From: an uncultured Eudoraea sp. | Lineage (GTDB): Bacteria; Bacteroidota; Bacteroidia; Flavobacteriales; Flavobacteriaceae | Reading direction: 5' to 3' | Length of the DNA: 64,000 nucleotides | Assembly (NCBI RefSeq): GCF_947258925.1 | Contig: NZ_CAMYKG010000001.1 | Coordinates: 1 to 64,000 of the forward strand | In this document: one piece after another, positions 26,136 through 34,083 of the stretch | Numbering within the stretch: position 1 is the first letter of the stretch | Layout: every line of letters begins with the position of its first letter | Program-made: the position numbers and the translations under genes | Notes under the pieces: model-generated | Told to the model about the DNA's origin: nothing | Databases searched by the model: none | The model's input: only the letters and a program-made list of their open reading frames with translations

Positions 26136-27453
26136 GAGGCAAGGATACTTTAATTTGTTTTAAACGCTTCTTATCCAGGCTTTCTACCACAAATTGATAT
26201 TCTTGAAAAGTCACTTTTTCTCCCCGTTTAGGGAAACTGCCTGCGATTTCAAGTACAAATCCTGCAATTGTTTCAGATTCTCCTTTTTGTAACTCAAAAT
26301 CTTCCTCATTTTCAATCTTAACTACCCTGTAAAAGTCTTTTAAGGTTGTTTTTCCCTCAAAGACATAATTATAGTCATCAAGTTTTGAAAATACAAGGTC
26401 TTCGTCATCAAATTCGTCAGAGATATCACCTACTATTTCCTCAATCACATCCTCCAGAGTCACAATTCCGGAAGTGCCACCATACTCATCAACAACTACA
26501 GCCAAGTGATTTTTTTTATCCTGAAATTCTAATAATAGATCATCGAGTTTTTTATTTTCAGGCACAAAGTATGGTTCCCGTATTAACGTTAACCAATTAA
26601 AACTCTTCCTGTCAATATAAGGAAGTAAATCCTTCACATAAAGCACTCCCAATACATTATCCATATTTTCTGAGAACACAGGAATTCTGGAATACCCCTG
26701 ATTCTTTATTTCTTCCAATACCTCTGTGAATTTCATGTCTTCACTAAGAGCGAAGATATCTATGCGTGGTCTCATTACCTGTTTTGTATCTGTATTTCCA
26801 AAAGTAACAATCCCTTCTAAAATTTTTTGTTCTTCCTTAGAAGTATCGCCTTCAGAGGTAAGTTCCAGAGCCTGAGATAAATGATCTACGCTTAAGTTGG
26901 ATTTCTGTTTCCCCAATCTGTTATACATAAAAAGAGTTGCAGAACGCATTGGCGAACTAAGTGGTGTTAAAAGGAAATCAAGAATTTTAAGAGGATAAGC
27001 CATAAAAAGCGAAAATTGGATTTTATTCCTATTCGCATAGATCTTAGGCAGTATTTCACCAAACATCAATATCAGGAAGGTAGCGACTAAAACTTCCAAC
27101 AAAAAACGCACTGATACCAGACCGAAGAGTTGGTAGTTTATTTCCGAAAATATAACATCCCCAATAGAATTGAACAAGAGAACAATACCAATATTAATGG
27201 CATTATTAGCAATAAGTATTGTTGCCAATAGTTTTTTAGGATACTCTAACAACTTAACCACAATTCTTCCTTTGGAAGTCTTCTTTTCTTCTATTTCATT
27301 TAAATCTGTTTGAGAAAGCCCAAAAAAAGCTACTTCGGCACCTGAGATAAGCGCCGACGAAAATAAAAGTAGAATCAGGATTACAACCTTTAATACAAAA
27401 GTGCTGTCGATCATTACAAAATTCAAAAATAAACCAAGGGGGTCAGGGTCCAA
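26125..27453 (-). CDS. gldE: Gliding-motility-associated protein GldE (CNNM/CorC-type)
   Basis: 442 residues. The N-terminal DUF21/CNNM membrane domain has four helices (about 18-190), followed by a CBS pair (about 215-340; DIFALSEDMKFTEVLEEI, IPVFSENMDNVLGVLYVKDLLP, VVDEYGGTSGIVTLEDVIEEIVGDI) and a C-terminal CorC_HlyC domain. Family members act in Mg/Co efflux, and GldE is thought to support GldD. The start used (MDPDPLGLF) has a second Met 13 codons later. The gene overlaps gldD and lies 24 bases after ssb. Confidence 0.94.
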   Translation of the reverse strand: MDPDPLGLFLNFVMIDSTFVLKVVILILLLFSSALISGAEVAFFGLSQTDLNEIEEKKTSKGRIVVKLLEYPKKLLATILIANNAINIGIVLLFNSIGDVIFSEINYQLFGLVSVRFLLEVLVATFLILMFGEILPKIYANRNKIQFSLFMAYPLKILDFLLTPLSSPMRSATLFMYNRLGKQKSNLSVDHLSQALELTSEGDTSKEEQKILEGIVTFGNTDTKQVMRPRIDIFALSEDMKFTEVLEEIKNQGYSRIPVFSENMDNVLGVLYVKDLLPYIDRKSFNWLTLIREPYFVPENKKLDDLLLEFQDKKNHLAVVVDEYGGTSGIVTLEDVIEEIVGDISDEFDDEDLVFSKLDDYNYVFEGKTTLKDFYRVVKIENEEDFELQKGESETIAGFVLEIAGSFPKRGEKVTFQEYQFVVESLDKKRLKQIKVSLPHES

Positions 27454-27477
27454 TAGTCAAAATTTACTTTTATTTGA

Positions 27478-27945
27478 TTAGAACGGTAAATCGTCGTCCT
27501 GTTCTTGATCTTTTACAGCATGCACTTCCCGGGCACTATTCTGTTGTATTGTTCCGGAATTTGGTTGGTTCTTTGGAATATCGGTTGCTGCGTTAGCCAT
27601 ACTTTCTTTCTTAGTAGATAGAAAAGTAAAATCCTGAACATTTATTTCTGTAGTATATCGTGTATTGCCATCCTCACCCTGCCATTGTCTGGTTTTTAAC
27701 CTTCCTTCCACATATATTTTATCTCCTTTGCTAAGGTATTTTTCACAAATTTCTGCTGCTTTATTACGAACGACAATATTATGCCATTCCGTATTTGTGA
27801 CTTTTTCGCCTGTTTGTTTGTTTGTGTACGTTTCATTTGTGGCGATCGGAAATCTTCCTATACAGTTGCCGCCTTCAAAATAATGCATTTTTACTTCGTC
27901 TCCCAGATGCCCAATCAGCATAACTTTATTCAATGTTCCGCTCAT
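27478..27945 (-). CDS. ssb: Single-stranded DNA-binding protein
   Basis: 155 residues: OB-fold (1-110; LNKVMLIGHLGDEVKM, TEWHNIVVRNKAAEICEKYLSKGDKIYVEGRLKTR), a flexible Gln/Asn-rich linker, and the acidic recruiting tip DDDLPF. It protects single-stranded DNA and docks repair and replication proteins through that tip. It sits six bases downstream of mutY and upstream of gldE, a gene order common in Flavobacteriia. Confidence 0.97.
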   Translation of the reverse strand: MSGTLNKVMLIGHLGDEVKMHYFEGGNCIGRFPIATNETYTNKQTGEKVTNTEWHNIVVRNKAAEICEKYLSKGDKIYVEGRLKTRQWQGEDGNTRYTTEINVQDFTFLSTKKESMANAATDIPKNQPNSGTIQQNSAREVHAVKDQEQDDDLPF

Positions 27946-27951
27946 AATATT

Positions 27952-29010
27952 TTAATTATCCCAAAAGTACGAATTTTTGAGTGTTTTTATGAATTCTGCA
28001 ATTAAAACAGGTACAGGATATTTTTCTAGGTCTGCAGGTGACATCCCACTTTTTAAACGATTAGATGTTTTAACAATCCAGAATTTTGTGTACAGGTGTT
28101 GATGTGATAATTTATGTACCACCATTTTGTCAGAAGACTCATATATATGGTGAGGTTCCTCTAGTGTAAGAATACCAGGTATCTGCTGCTTAATCTCTGT
28201 TATACCAACTTCATTGGACGTTTCCAATAAAGGGAATTCATACAAATGCTGCCAAATATCTTTTGCGGACCTTTTTGTGAGACTTAAATTCCCTTCTTTA
28301 TCAACTACCACGAGGTAATTGAAAAAACGTTTCCTTATTTTAGTCTTTTTAAGTTTCACAGGGTATTTGTCTACACTATTTGTTTGAAGTGCCACACAGG
28401 TTTGATTCAATGGACAGGATAAACAAAGTGGCTTTTTAGGCGCACATTGAATGGCCCCGAATTCCATAATCCCCTGATTGTAATCCCTTATTTGCTCTGA
28501 GTTCAAAACTTTACGCGCCAGTTTTTTGAAATATGATATTCCTTCAGAACCATTTATTGGAATATCTATCCCAAAATACCTCGATAAAACCCTATAAACA
28601 TTTCCATCTACCACAGGTTCAGGCTTTTGGTAACTTATAGATGCGATAGCGCTTGCAGTATAGTCTCCCACACCTTTTAATTTTATCAATTCCTCGTAGG
28701 TATCGGGAAAGTAACCATCGTATTCCTCTACAATTGTTTTTGCTGTAAAATGCAAATTCCTTGCTCGGGAATAATATCCGAGACCCTGCCACAGTTTTAG
28801 TACCGTTTCTTCCTCAGCATCGGCCAGATCATAAACTGTAGGAAACTCTTCTACAAATTTGAGGTAGTACGGTGTCCCCTGCGCTACCCTGGTTTGTTGT
28901 AATATAATTTCGGAAAGCCATATTTTATATGGATCAGTAGTCTCACGCCAGGGGAGTGACCTTTTGTTTTCAGAATACCAATGAAGAATTTTTTTTGAAA
29001 ACGACATCAC
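27952..29010 (-). CDS. mutY: A/G-specific adenine glycosylase
   Basis: A 352-residue base-excision enzyme that removes adenine opposite 8-oxoguanine. Features: WLSEIILQQTRV with the catalytic Glu (34), helix-hairpin-helix LKGVGDYTASAIAS (111-124), catalytic Asp135 in VVDGNVYR, and a [4Fe-4S] site C189-x6-C196-x2-C199-x5-C205. The C-terminal 120 residues form the NUDIX-like 8-oxoG-recognition domain. The second Met is also a possible start. First gene of the mutY-ssb-gldE-gldD run, divergent from the HU gene. Confidence 0.97.
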   Translation of the reverse strand: MMSFSKKILHWYSENKRSLPWRETTDPYKIWLSEIILQQTRVAQGTPYYLKFVEEFPTVYDLADAEEETVLKLWQGLGYYSRARNLHFTAKTIVEEYDGYFPDTYEELIKLKGVGDYTASAIASISYQKPEPVVDGNVYRVLSRYFGIDIPINGSEGISYFKKLARKVLNSEQIRDYNQGIMEFGAIQCAPKKPLCLSCPLNQTCVALQTNSVDKYPVKLKKTKIRKRFFNYLVVVDKEGNLSLTKRSAKDIWQHLYEFPLLETSNEVGITEIKQQIPGILTLEEPHHIYESSDKMVVHKLSHQHLYTKFWIVKTSNRLKSGMSPADLEKYPVPVLIAEFIKTLKNSYFWDN

Positions 29011-29088
29011 TAAAAATACTAAGGAGCAAAAGTAAGAGTTTATATACTTAAAATTAGTTTATTAAGCAGAAAGAATGAATTTAATTTA

Positions 29089-29096
29089 TATATTTG
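29089..29096 (+). promoter_or_regulatory. Candidate promoter of the HU gene
   Basis: TATATTTG fits the -7 element TAnnTTTG and predicts a start near 29102, about 32 nt before the HU ATG. No -33 TTG at the ideal spacing. Confidence 0.5.
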
Positions 29097-29133
29097 CAAG
29101 CTTGAAAAACTTACAGAAATTTAAAATATTAAA

Positions 29134-29424
29134 ATGACGAAAGCGGATATTGTATCGAGAATCTCAGAAAAACTAGGTATAGAAAAAGGCGACGTGCAAG
29201 CAACTGTTGAGAGTTTTATGGAAGAAGTTAAATCTTCTTTAGAAAATGGAGATAACGTGTATCTCCGAGGATTTGGCAGTTTTATTATCAAAACTAGAGC
29301 GGAAAAAACTGGTAGAAATATTTCTAAAAATACCACTATCAAAATACCGGCTCATAATATTCCTGCGTTTAAACCTGCGAAGGTTTTTGTTGAAGGAGTA
29401 AAGAGCAACGTACAAATAAAATAA
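29134..29424 (+). CDS. HU-family DNA-binding protein
   Basis: A 96-residue nucleoid protein: MTKADIVSRISEKLGIEKGDV, the dimer core VYLRGFGSFIIKTRAEKTGRN (with the conserved GFGSF), and the DNA-arm sequence NISKNTTIKIPAHNIPAFKPAK. Length and motifs are standard. A 29-residue basic open frame follows after 25 bases and may share the transcript. Confidence 0.96.
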   Translation: MTKADIVSRISEKLGIEKGDVQATVESFMEEVKSSLENGDNVYLRGFGSFIIKTRAEKTGRNISKNTTIKIPAHNIPAFKPAKVFVEGVKSNVQIK

Positions 29425-29449
29425 TAACAGCAATAAAAAGTATAATTTC

Positions 29450-29539
29450 ATGCCGAGTGGTAAAAAAAGAAAAAGACACAAGGTAGCTACCCACAAAAGG
29501 AAAAAAAGACGGAGAGCTAACCGCCACAAGAAAAAGTAG
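29450..29539 (+). CDS. 29-residue Lys/Arg-rich microprotein, possible ribosomal or RNA-binding protein
   Basis: An ATG-to-TAG frame of 29 codons beginning MPSGKKRKRHKVATHKRKKR and ending with further Arg, Asn, His and Lys. About 18 of 29 residues are Lys or Arg, with four His and no acidic residue. It is bounded by the HU gene 25 bases upstream and a terminator whose stem begins at its final codons, so it behaves as the last gene of a short transcript. The KKRxK/HKRKKRRR spacing recalls tiny ribosomal proteins of the bS22/mS38 (AURKAIP1/COX24) type. That likeness is by composition and pattern only. Confidence 0.7.
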   Translation: MPSGKKRKRHKVATHKRKKRRRANRHKKK

Positions 29540-29556
29540 TTATAAAACTACTTTTT
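29531..29556 (+). terminator. Terminator overlapping the microprotein stop codon
   Basis: AAAAAGTAGT and ACTACTTTTT form a 10-bp stem around a six-base loop. The 5' arm includes the last two Lys codons and the TAG stop, so a terminating ribosome would cover the hairpin. Confidence 0.75.
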
Positions 29557-29680
29557 CATTTTATACGTTCATTGACATAGAAATTCAAAAAAAGAATTTC
29601 AACGGGTTTATACAACCTGTTACGACTATTGTTTAATCAATTCGTACTAGTTTATAGTTTACGAATAAAATTTAAATCAG

Positions 29681-31228
29681 GTGAATAGAGAATTAATCGT
29701 AAGATCCAATTCTAATACCGTTGATTTTGCCTTATTAAATGATGGAAAACTCATAGAACTTCATAAAGATGAAGACGATAATAATTTCAATGTTGGCGAT
29801 ATTTTAATTGCCAAAGTCCGAAAACCAGTTACTGGTCTCAATGCTGCATTTGTGAATGTAGGTTATGAAAAAGATGCTTTCTTACATTATCATGACCTTG
29901 GACCGCAATTATCCAGTATGTTGAAATTTATTAAGTTAGTGAGTACCGGGAAATTGAGAGATTATTCCCTGAAAAATTTTCCATTTGAAAAAGATATTGA
30001 TAAGCATGGAAGCATTAATAATGTAATCAAAGCTAATCAGTCACTTTTAGTGCAAATTGTTAAAGAACCCATTTCTACTAAAGGACCCCGAATTAGTTCC
30101 GAACTTTCTATAGCCGGACGTTATTTGGTTATGGTTCCTTTTTCAAATCGTGTTTCCGTATCACAAAAAATAGGAAGCAGTAAAGAGAAAGACAGGCTTA
30201 AAAGGCTAGTAAAAAGCATTAAACCCAAAGGGTTTGGGGTAATTATCAGAACAGTTGCAGAAGGCAAAAAAGTAGCAGAATTAGACAGAGATCTTCATAA
30301 CTTGCTGAACAAGTGGACAGCAATGTGTAAGAAATTGTATAAAGCGCCAACACCTTCAAAAGTATTGATTGAGCTAAATAGAGCTTCGTCAATTTTGAGA
30401 GATGTTTTTAATGATTCGTTCAGCGGTATCTACGTTGACGATGAAACGCTTTATGACCAGATTAAAGATTATGTGCTGGAAATAGCACCAAAAAAAGAAT
30501 CCATAGTTAAGTTGTATAATTCTCCTGTGCCCATTTTTGAGAAATTTGGGATAGAAAGGCAAATTAAGACTTCCTTCGGACGCACCGCGTCCATGAGCAA
30601 AGGAGCCTATTTAGTGATTGAACATACCGAAGCTCTTCACGTAATAGACGTGAATAGTGGTAATCGATCCAACAAAGCAAAAAATCAAGAAGATACCGCT
30701 TTGGAGGTTAACCTCTTAGCCGCATCAGAGATTGCAAGACAATTGCGCTTGCGTGACATGGGTGGCATCATAGTTGTTGATTTCATAGACATGGTAAAAG
30801 CCGATCACAGAAGAAAACTTTTTGACCATCTTAGAGATGAGATGAAAGAAGACAGAGCCAAACATAAAATTTTGCCTCCCAGCAAGTTTGGTCTTATACA
30901 AATTACGCGGCAAAGGGTACGTCCAGAAGTAAATATTAAAACAACCGAAGTTGATCCAAGTGGCAAAAGCCAGGAGGTTGAAGCTCCAATTGTCTTAATA
31001 GATAAAATTAATGTAGATCTTGAAAGAATAATGAAAGGACCCTCAAGAGATAAGGGGATTGTACTGAATACTCATCCTTTTATTGCTGCATATTTGACCA
31101 AAGGATTCCCCTCACACCGTTCCAAATGGTTTATGGAACATAAAAAATGGATAAAAATTCAACCAAGAGATGTTTATACATATCTTGAATACCATTTTAT
31201 GACTAAAGATGGTGAAACCATTAAATAA
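29681..31228 (+). CDS. rng: Ribonuclease G/E-family endoribonuclease
   Basis: 515 residues from a GTG at 29681 (protein MNRELIVRSNSNTVDFALL), with no better ATG. It has the RNase G layout: S1-type domain (about 35-100, VGDILIAKVRKPVTGLNAAFVNVGYEKDAFLHY), RNase H-like part, and the DNase I-like catalytic domain with the Mg-binding Asp residues in HVIDVNSGN (about 325) and IIVVDFIDM (about 369). There is no long RNase E-type C-terminal scaffold. It processes rRNA and decays mRNA. A perfect-palindrome terminator follows two bases after the stop. Confidence 0.94.
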   Translation: MNRELIVRSNSNTVDFALLNDGKLIELHKDEDDNNFNVGDILIAKVRKPVTGLNAAFVNVGYEKDAFLHYHDLGPQLSSMLKFIKLVSTGKLRDYSLKNFPFEKDIDKHGSINNVIKANQSLLVQIVKEPISTKGPRISSELSIAGRYLVMVPFSNRVSVSQKIGSSKEKDRLKRLVKSIKPKGFGVIIRTVAEGKKVAELDRDLHNLLNKWTAMCKKLYKAPTPSKVLIELNRASSILRDVFNDSFSGIYVDDETLYDQIKDYVLEIAPKKESIVKLYNSPVPIFEKFGIERQIKTSFGRTASMSKGAYLVIEHTEALHVIDVNSGNRSNKAKNQEDTALEVNLLAASEIARQLRLRDMGGIIVVDFIDMVKADHRRKLFDHLRDEMKEDRAKHKILPPSKFGLIQITRQRVRPEVNIKTTEVDPSGKSQEVEAPIVLIDKINVDLERIMKGPSRDKGIVLNTHPFIAAYLTKGFPSHRSKWFMEHKKWIKIQPRDVYTYLEYHFMTKDGETIK

Positions 31229-31229
31229 T

Positions 31230-31263
31230 AAAAAAGCGACTTCTAATTAGAAGTCGCTTTTTT
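31230..31263. terminator. Terminator after RNase G
   Basis: A perfect 34-base palindrome: AAAAAAGCGACTTCTAA and its exact complement, ending in a T-run. It lies directly after the rng stop. Confidence 0.9.
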
Positions 31264-31362
31264 TTGTGCCAAAATCAAATAGAAAAGGCAGATCGAACAA
31301 AACCTTTAATTATCCAAAAAGGTTTTGTAAATCTGTTTCTATTATACTTGGATTGTAATTTC

Positions 31363-31370
31363 TATTTTTG
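31363..31370 (+). promoter_or_regulatory. Candidate promoter ahead of recX
   Basis: TATTTTTG matches TAnnTTTG; predicted start near 31376. It would transcribe recX with or without the small frame before it. Confidence 0.4.
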
Positions 31371-31398
31371 CTTTAAACGTCTAATCTATACGTTCAAA

Positions 31399-31566
31399 AT
31401 GACTGGAGTTTCACATGTTTTCTTAAGTTTCTTATTTTCAATTTCTGCTTGTACTTCTACCCCCATTGCCACGGATTTTGTTGAAATAATCAAAGAAAGT
31501 TCTTCTATTACCGGCAAAAGCGACAATTTAAATTCCCCATATGTTTTGAATTCCTTTTACCACTAA
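31399..31566 (+). CDS. Possible 55-residue lipoprotein upstream of recX
   Basis: A short frame starting MTGVSHVFLSFLFSISACTS, with a hydrophobic segment and a lipobox-like SISAC. A TAnnTTTG box (TATTTTTG, 31363-31370) lies 28 bases upstream. Against it: no basic residue at the N-terminus before the hydrophobic stretch, low complexity after it, and no recognised family. The stop lies 14 bases before recX, so the box could simply serve recX. Apart from this and the rng terminator, I see nothing in 31229-31580. Confidence 0.3.
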   Translation: MTGVSHVFLSFLFSISACTSTPIATDFVEIIKESSSITGKSDNLNSPYVLNSFYH

Positions 31567-31580
31567 AGCTATAAATCTGA

Positions 31581-32057
31581 ATGACCTATTCCCCAAAATC
31601 GTATACTGTCCCTGAGGCCACAAAGAAGCTGGAAAGATATTGTGCTTATCAGGAACGGTGCCATTTAGAAGTGGTAAATAAATTACGAACGATGCGAATG
31701 ATTCCTGAAGCAGTAGATCATATTACCGCACATTTAATACAGCATGATTTTTTAAACGAGGAAAGGTTTTCCAGAAGTTATGCTCGTGGAAAATTTAATG
31801 TTAAAAATTGGGGGAAAGGTAGAATTGTCGCAGAACTCCTACGACGAAATATTTCAAAATACAACATTAAACTGGCATTGGAAGAAATTCCAGAAAAGGA
31901 TTATCTTCAAAAATTGGATCTGATAGCAAAAAAACGATTATCTCAAATTAAAGAAAGGAATATACAAAAGAAGAAAAAAAAGTTGGCTGATTATCTGTTA
32001 TACAGAGGTTGGGAAAAACATTTGATATACCAGAAAATTTCTGACCTTATAAATTAG
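31581..32057 (+). CDS. recX: RecA regulator RecX
   Basis: A 158-residue, almost all-helical basic protein with the three repeated RecX helix bundles: ATKKLERYCAYQERCHLEVVNKL, then FLNEERFSRSYARGKF and NWGKGRIVAELLRRNI, then LADYLLYRGWEKHLIYQKI. RecX caps and limits RecA filaments. Length is typical. recA is not in the window. Confidence 0.9.
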   Translation: MTYSPKSYTVPEATKKLERYCAYQERCHLEVVNKLRTMRMIPEAVDHITAHLIQHDFLNEERFSRSYARGKFNVKNWGKGRIVAELLRRNISKYNIKLALEEIPEKDYLQKLDLIAKKRLSQIKERNIQKKKKKLADYLLYRGWEKHLIYQKISDLIN

Positions 32058-32097
32058 AGTTTTGAATCCAATTTTTATTCTTCATAATGTAATTAAC

Positions 32098-32127
32098 TTG
32101 TAATTAATATGGTATTTCGTAACTTTG
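32098..32127 (+). promoter_or_regulatory. Promoter of the fatty-acid hydroxylase gene
   Basis: TTG (32098-32100), 19 nt, TAACTTTG (32120-32127): a full Bacteroidota promoter, with a predicted start near 32133 and a short leader to the ATG at 32147. Confidence 0.75.
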
Positions 32128-32146
32128 CAAACTAAAATATAAAAAA

Positions 32147-32806
32147 ATGAAGCCAAAAGTGACCACAGAGTTTCATCATGGTAAAGCACAAATCTTCAAA
32201 AACCCATTTTTGGAGAGCCTTACAAAAACGAATCCTGTTCAAAATATTATTGTCTATGGCATAACTATTATAGCGATGATTTCCTTTGCTTATATTAAAA
32301 TAGGTCTGTCCATTCCGCAAATCATAGTGCTCTTTATTGGCGGGGTTTTCTTTTGGACTTTTGCCGAATATATGCTACACCGATTTGTATTTCACTGGGT
32401 TACTGAAGCAAAATGGTCTCAGCGATTTCATTTTGTTATGCACGGTTCACACCATCATTATCCAAGGGATGAAGAACGCTTACTAATGCCTCCCGTTCCG
32501 GGCTTAATTATGGCAAGTGTACTTTTTGCTCTTTTTTATGGTATTTTCTGGCTAATGGGGATATCTGATTTGTCCTTTGGGTTCTTTCCCGGATTCTTTT
32601 CAGGCTATCTGATGTATTCCTTTGTGCATAGGGCGACACATATTATGCGCCCTCCCAAGAGATTTAAGAACTTATGGCAGCATCATAGTCTGCATCATTA
32701 CAGATATCCCGATAAGGCTTTCGGAGTATCTAATACTTTTTGGGATAAGGTCTTCGGAACCATGCCTCCGGCTAAGGAAAGAGTAAAAAAGGAAAAATTA
32801 GCTTAA
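32147..32806 (+). CDS. Fatty-acid 2-hydroxylase-like membrane di-iron enzyme
   Basis: 219 residues of the sterol desaturase/fatty acid hydroxylase superfamily. Four hydrophobic helices (about 35-53, 57-75, 122-140, 145-165) carry the cytosolic histidine clusters that bind two irons: HRFVFH, HGSHHHYP, H in FVHRATH, and WQHHSLHHYRYP. The spacing fits fatty-acid/ceramide 2-hydroxylases of the Scs7 type, plausible in Bacteroidota that make sphingolipids or hydroxy fatty acids; substrate inferred. Its own strong promoter precedes it. Confidence 0.85.
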   Translation: MKPKVTTEFHHGKAQIFKNPFLESLTKTNPVQNIIVYGITIIAMISFAYIKIGLSIPQIIVLFIGGVFFWTFAEYMLHRFVFHWVTEAKWSQRFHFVMHGSHHHYPRDEERLLMPPVPGLIMASVLFALFYGIFWLMGISDLSFGFFPGFFSGYLMYSFVHRATHIMRPPKRFKNLWQHHSLHHYRYPDKAFGVSNTFWDKVFGTMPPAKERVKKEKLA

Positions 32807-32820
32807 AGTAGCAGGCATTT

Positions 32821-33987
32821 CTATTTTATTGCCTTCATTCTTTCAAAAGGTTTAGTGCGATCAAATAAGTACCTATAGGTGGTATGCACTTTGCATATTT
32901 CGCCACCAACCTGCTTTACCACAATAATCATTTTTCTATTAAAATCGCCTATCCCATTAATTTCAATTACCTCATATTGGTTAGATAGACTTTTGGCCAT
33001 ATTGTGAAAGGCATGAATTATTCCACCGTCCAGACCCTTGCCCTGATGTGCCGGTATAACGCCGAATACAAATCCCAGCATTTTCTTATTTGTTTTCCGC
33101 CATTTATGCCAAACAAATTTTAGTTTCCCTACTAGATTTAACTTCCCATTTACATGTTTGAACCACTGATTTACTTCAGGAATATTAATGTAAAAGGCTA
33201 CGGGTTCACCTTTATAATATGCAAACCAAATTATTTTCTCATCAATTATGGGCTTTAACTTCTTCATAAGTAAATGCCCCTGCTCCTGTGATATCTGAGA
33301 AACCCCTTCGTGATTAACCCAGGCTTTGTTATACATTTCAATTATACTATTGGTTTGCTCTTCAAATTTTTCCATTTTGAAATGATCAAACGTATAATCA
33401 GGGTTACTATTAACTATATTGGCTTTTCGTTCTAACCGAGGGTGTACATCTTCCCGTATTAGTTTTAGAAAAGTATAATGCTCAAAATATATTTGAAAAC
33501 CATAGTTTTCAAATAACTCTTTGTAATACGGAAAATTGTAATTGCATTGATAGTTGGGTTCTAAATCATATCCTTTGGTTAATAGGCCCCACCATTTATC
33601 TCTTGCTCCAAAATTTATCGGCCCATCCATAAACTCCAGGCCCTGATCTGCTAACCATTTTTTACTAATATCAAATAATTCATTGGCAGCATTTTGATCA
33701 TTAACACATTCAAAAAAACCCACCCCGCCATAAGATTTTGTTTCTCCCTTGGATGAGGTTTTTCTTAAATTAAAAGCTGCAATTCGTCCTATAACCTTGT
33801 CATCGTTTAATAAAAGCCATCTTATACAGTCACCCTGTTCAAAGTTTTTATTAACTGCAGGATCAAAAATATCTGCAATGTCCTTATCAAGAGGCCTTAT
33901 ATATTGTTTTTGATTTTTGTAAAGATCAATAGGGAACTTGACGAATCTTTTACAATCGCGGGTGGACTTTACTTCGAGCAGATGCAT
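32821..33987 (-). CDS. Large GNAT-type acetyltransferase-like protein
   Basis: About 388 residues (start at 33987, MHLLEVKS; a Met three codons earlier is also possible). The N-terminal half has a diverged GNAT pattern (IRWLLLNDDKVIGRIAAFNL, YGGVGFFECVND), and the C-terminal half has a clearer acetyl-CoA loop (FGVIPAHQGKGLDGGIIHAF), suggesting two tandem GNAT-like domains. The family is common in Bacteroidota without a known substrate. It is convergent with the hydroxylase gene and lies downstream of the JmjC gene on the same strand. Confidence 0.8.
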   Translation of the reverse strand: MHLLEVKSTRDCKRFVKFPIDLYKNQKQYIRPLDKDIADIFDPAVNKNFEQGDCIRWLLLNDDKVIGRIAAFNLRKTSSKGETKSYGGVGFFECVNDQNAANELFDISKKWLADQGLEFMDGPINFGARDKWWGLLTKGYDLEPNYQCNYNFPYYKELFENYGFQIYFEHYTFLKLIREDVHPRLERKANIVNSNPDYTFDHFKMEKFEEQTNSIIEMYNKAWVNHEGVSQISQEQGHLLMKKLKPIIDEKIIWFAYYKGEPVAFYINIPEVNQWFKHVNGKLNLVGKLKFVWHKWRKTNKKMLGFVFGVIPAHQGKGLDGGIIHAFHNMAKSLSNQYEVIEINGIGDFNRKMIIVVKQVGGEICKVHTTYRYLFDRTKPFERMKAIK

Positions 33988-34083
33988 TAAATACAATTAA
34001 AAGAAATGTAAACATAATCATAAATGAAAAGAAAATATAAAGTGAGGATAAGTTTTTGTTGGGAAAACCTATCAAGTAAAGAA

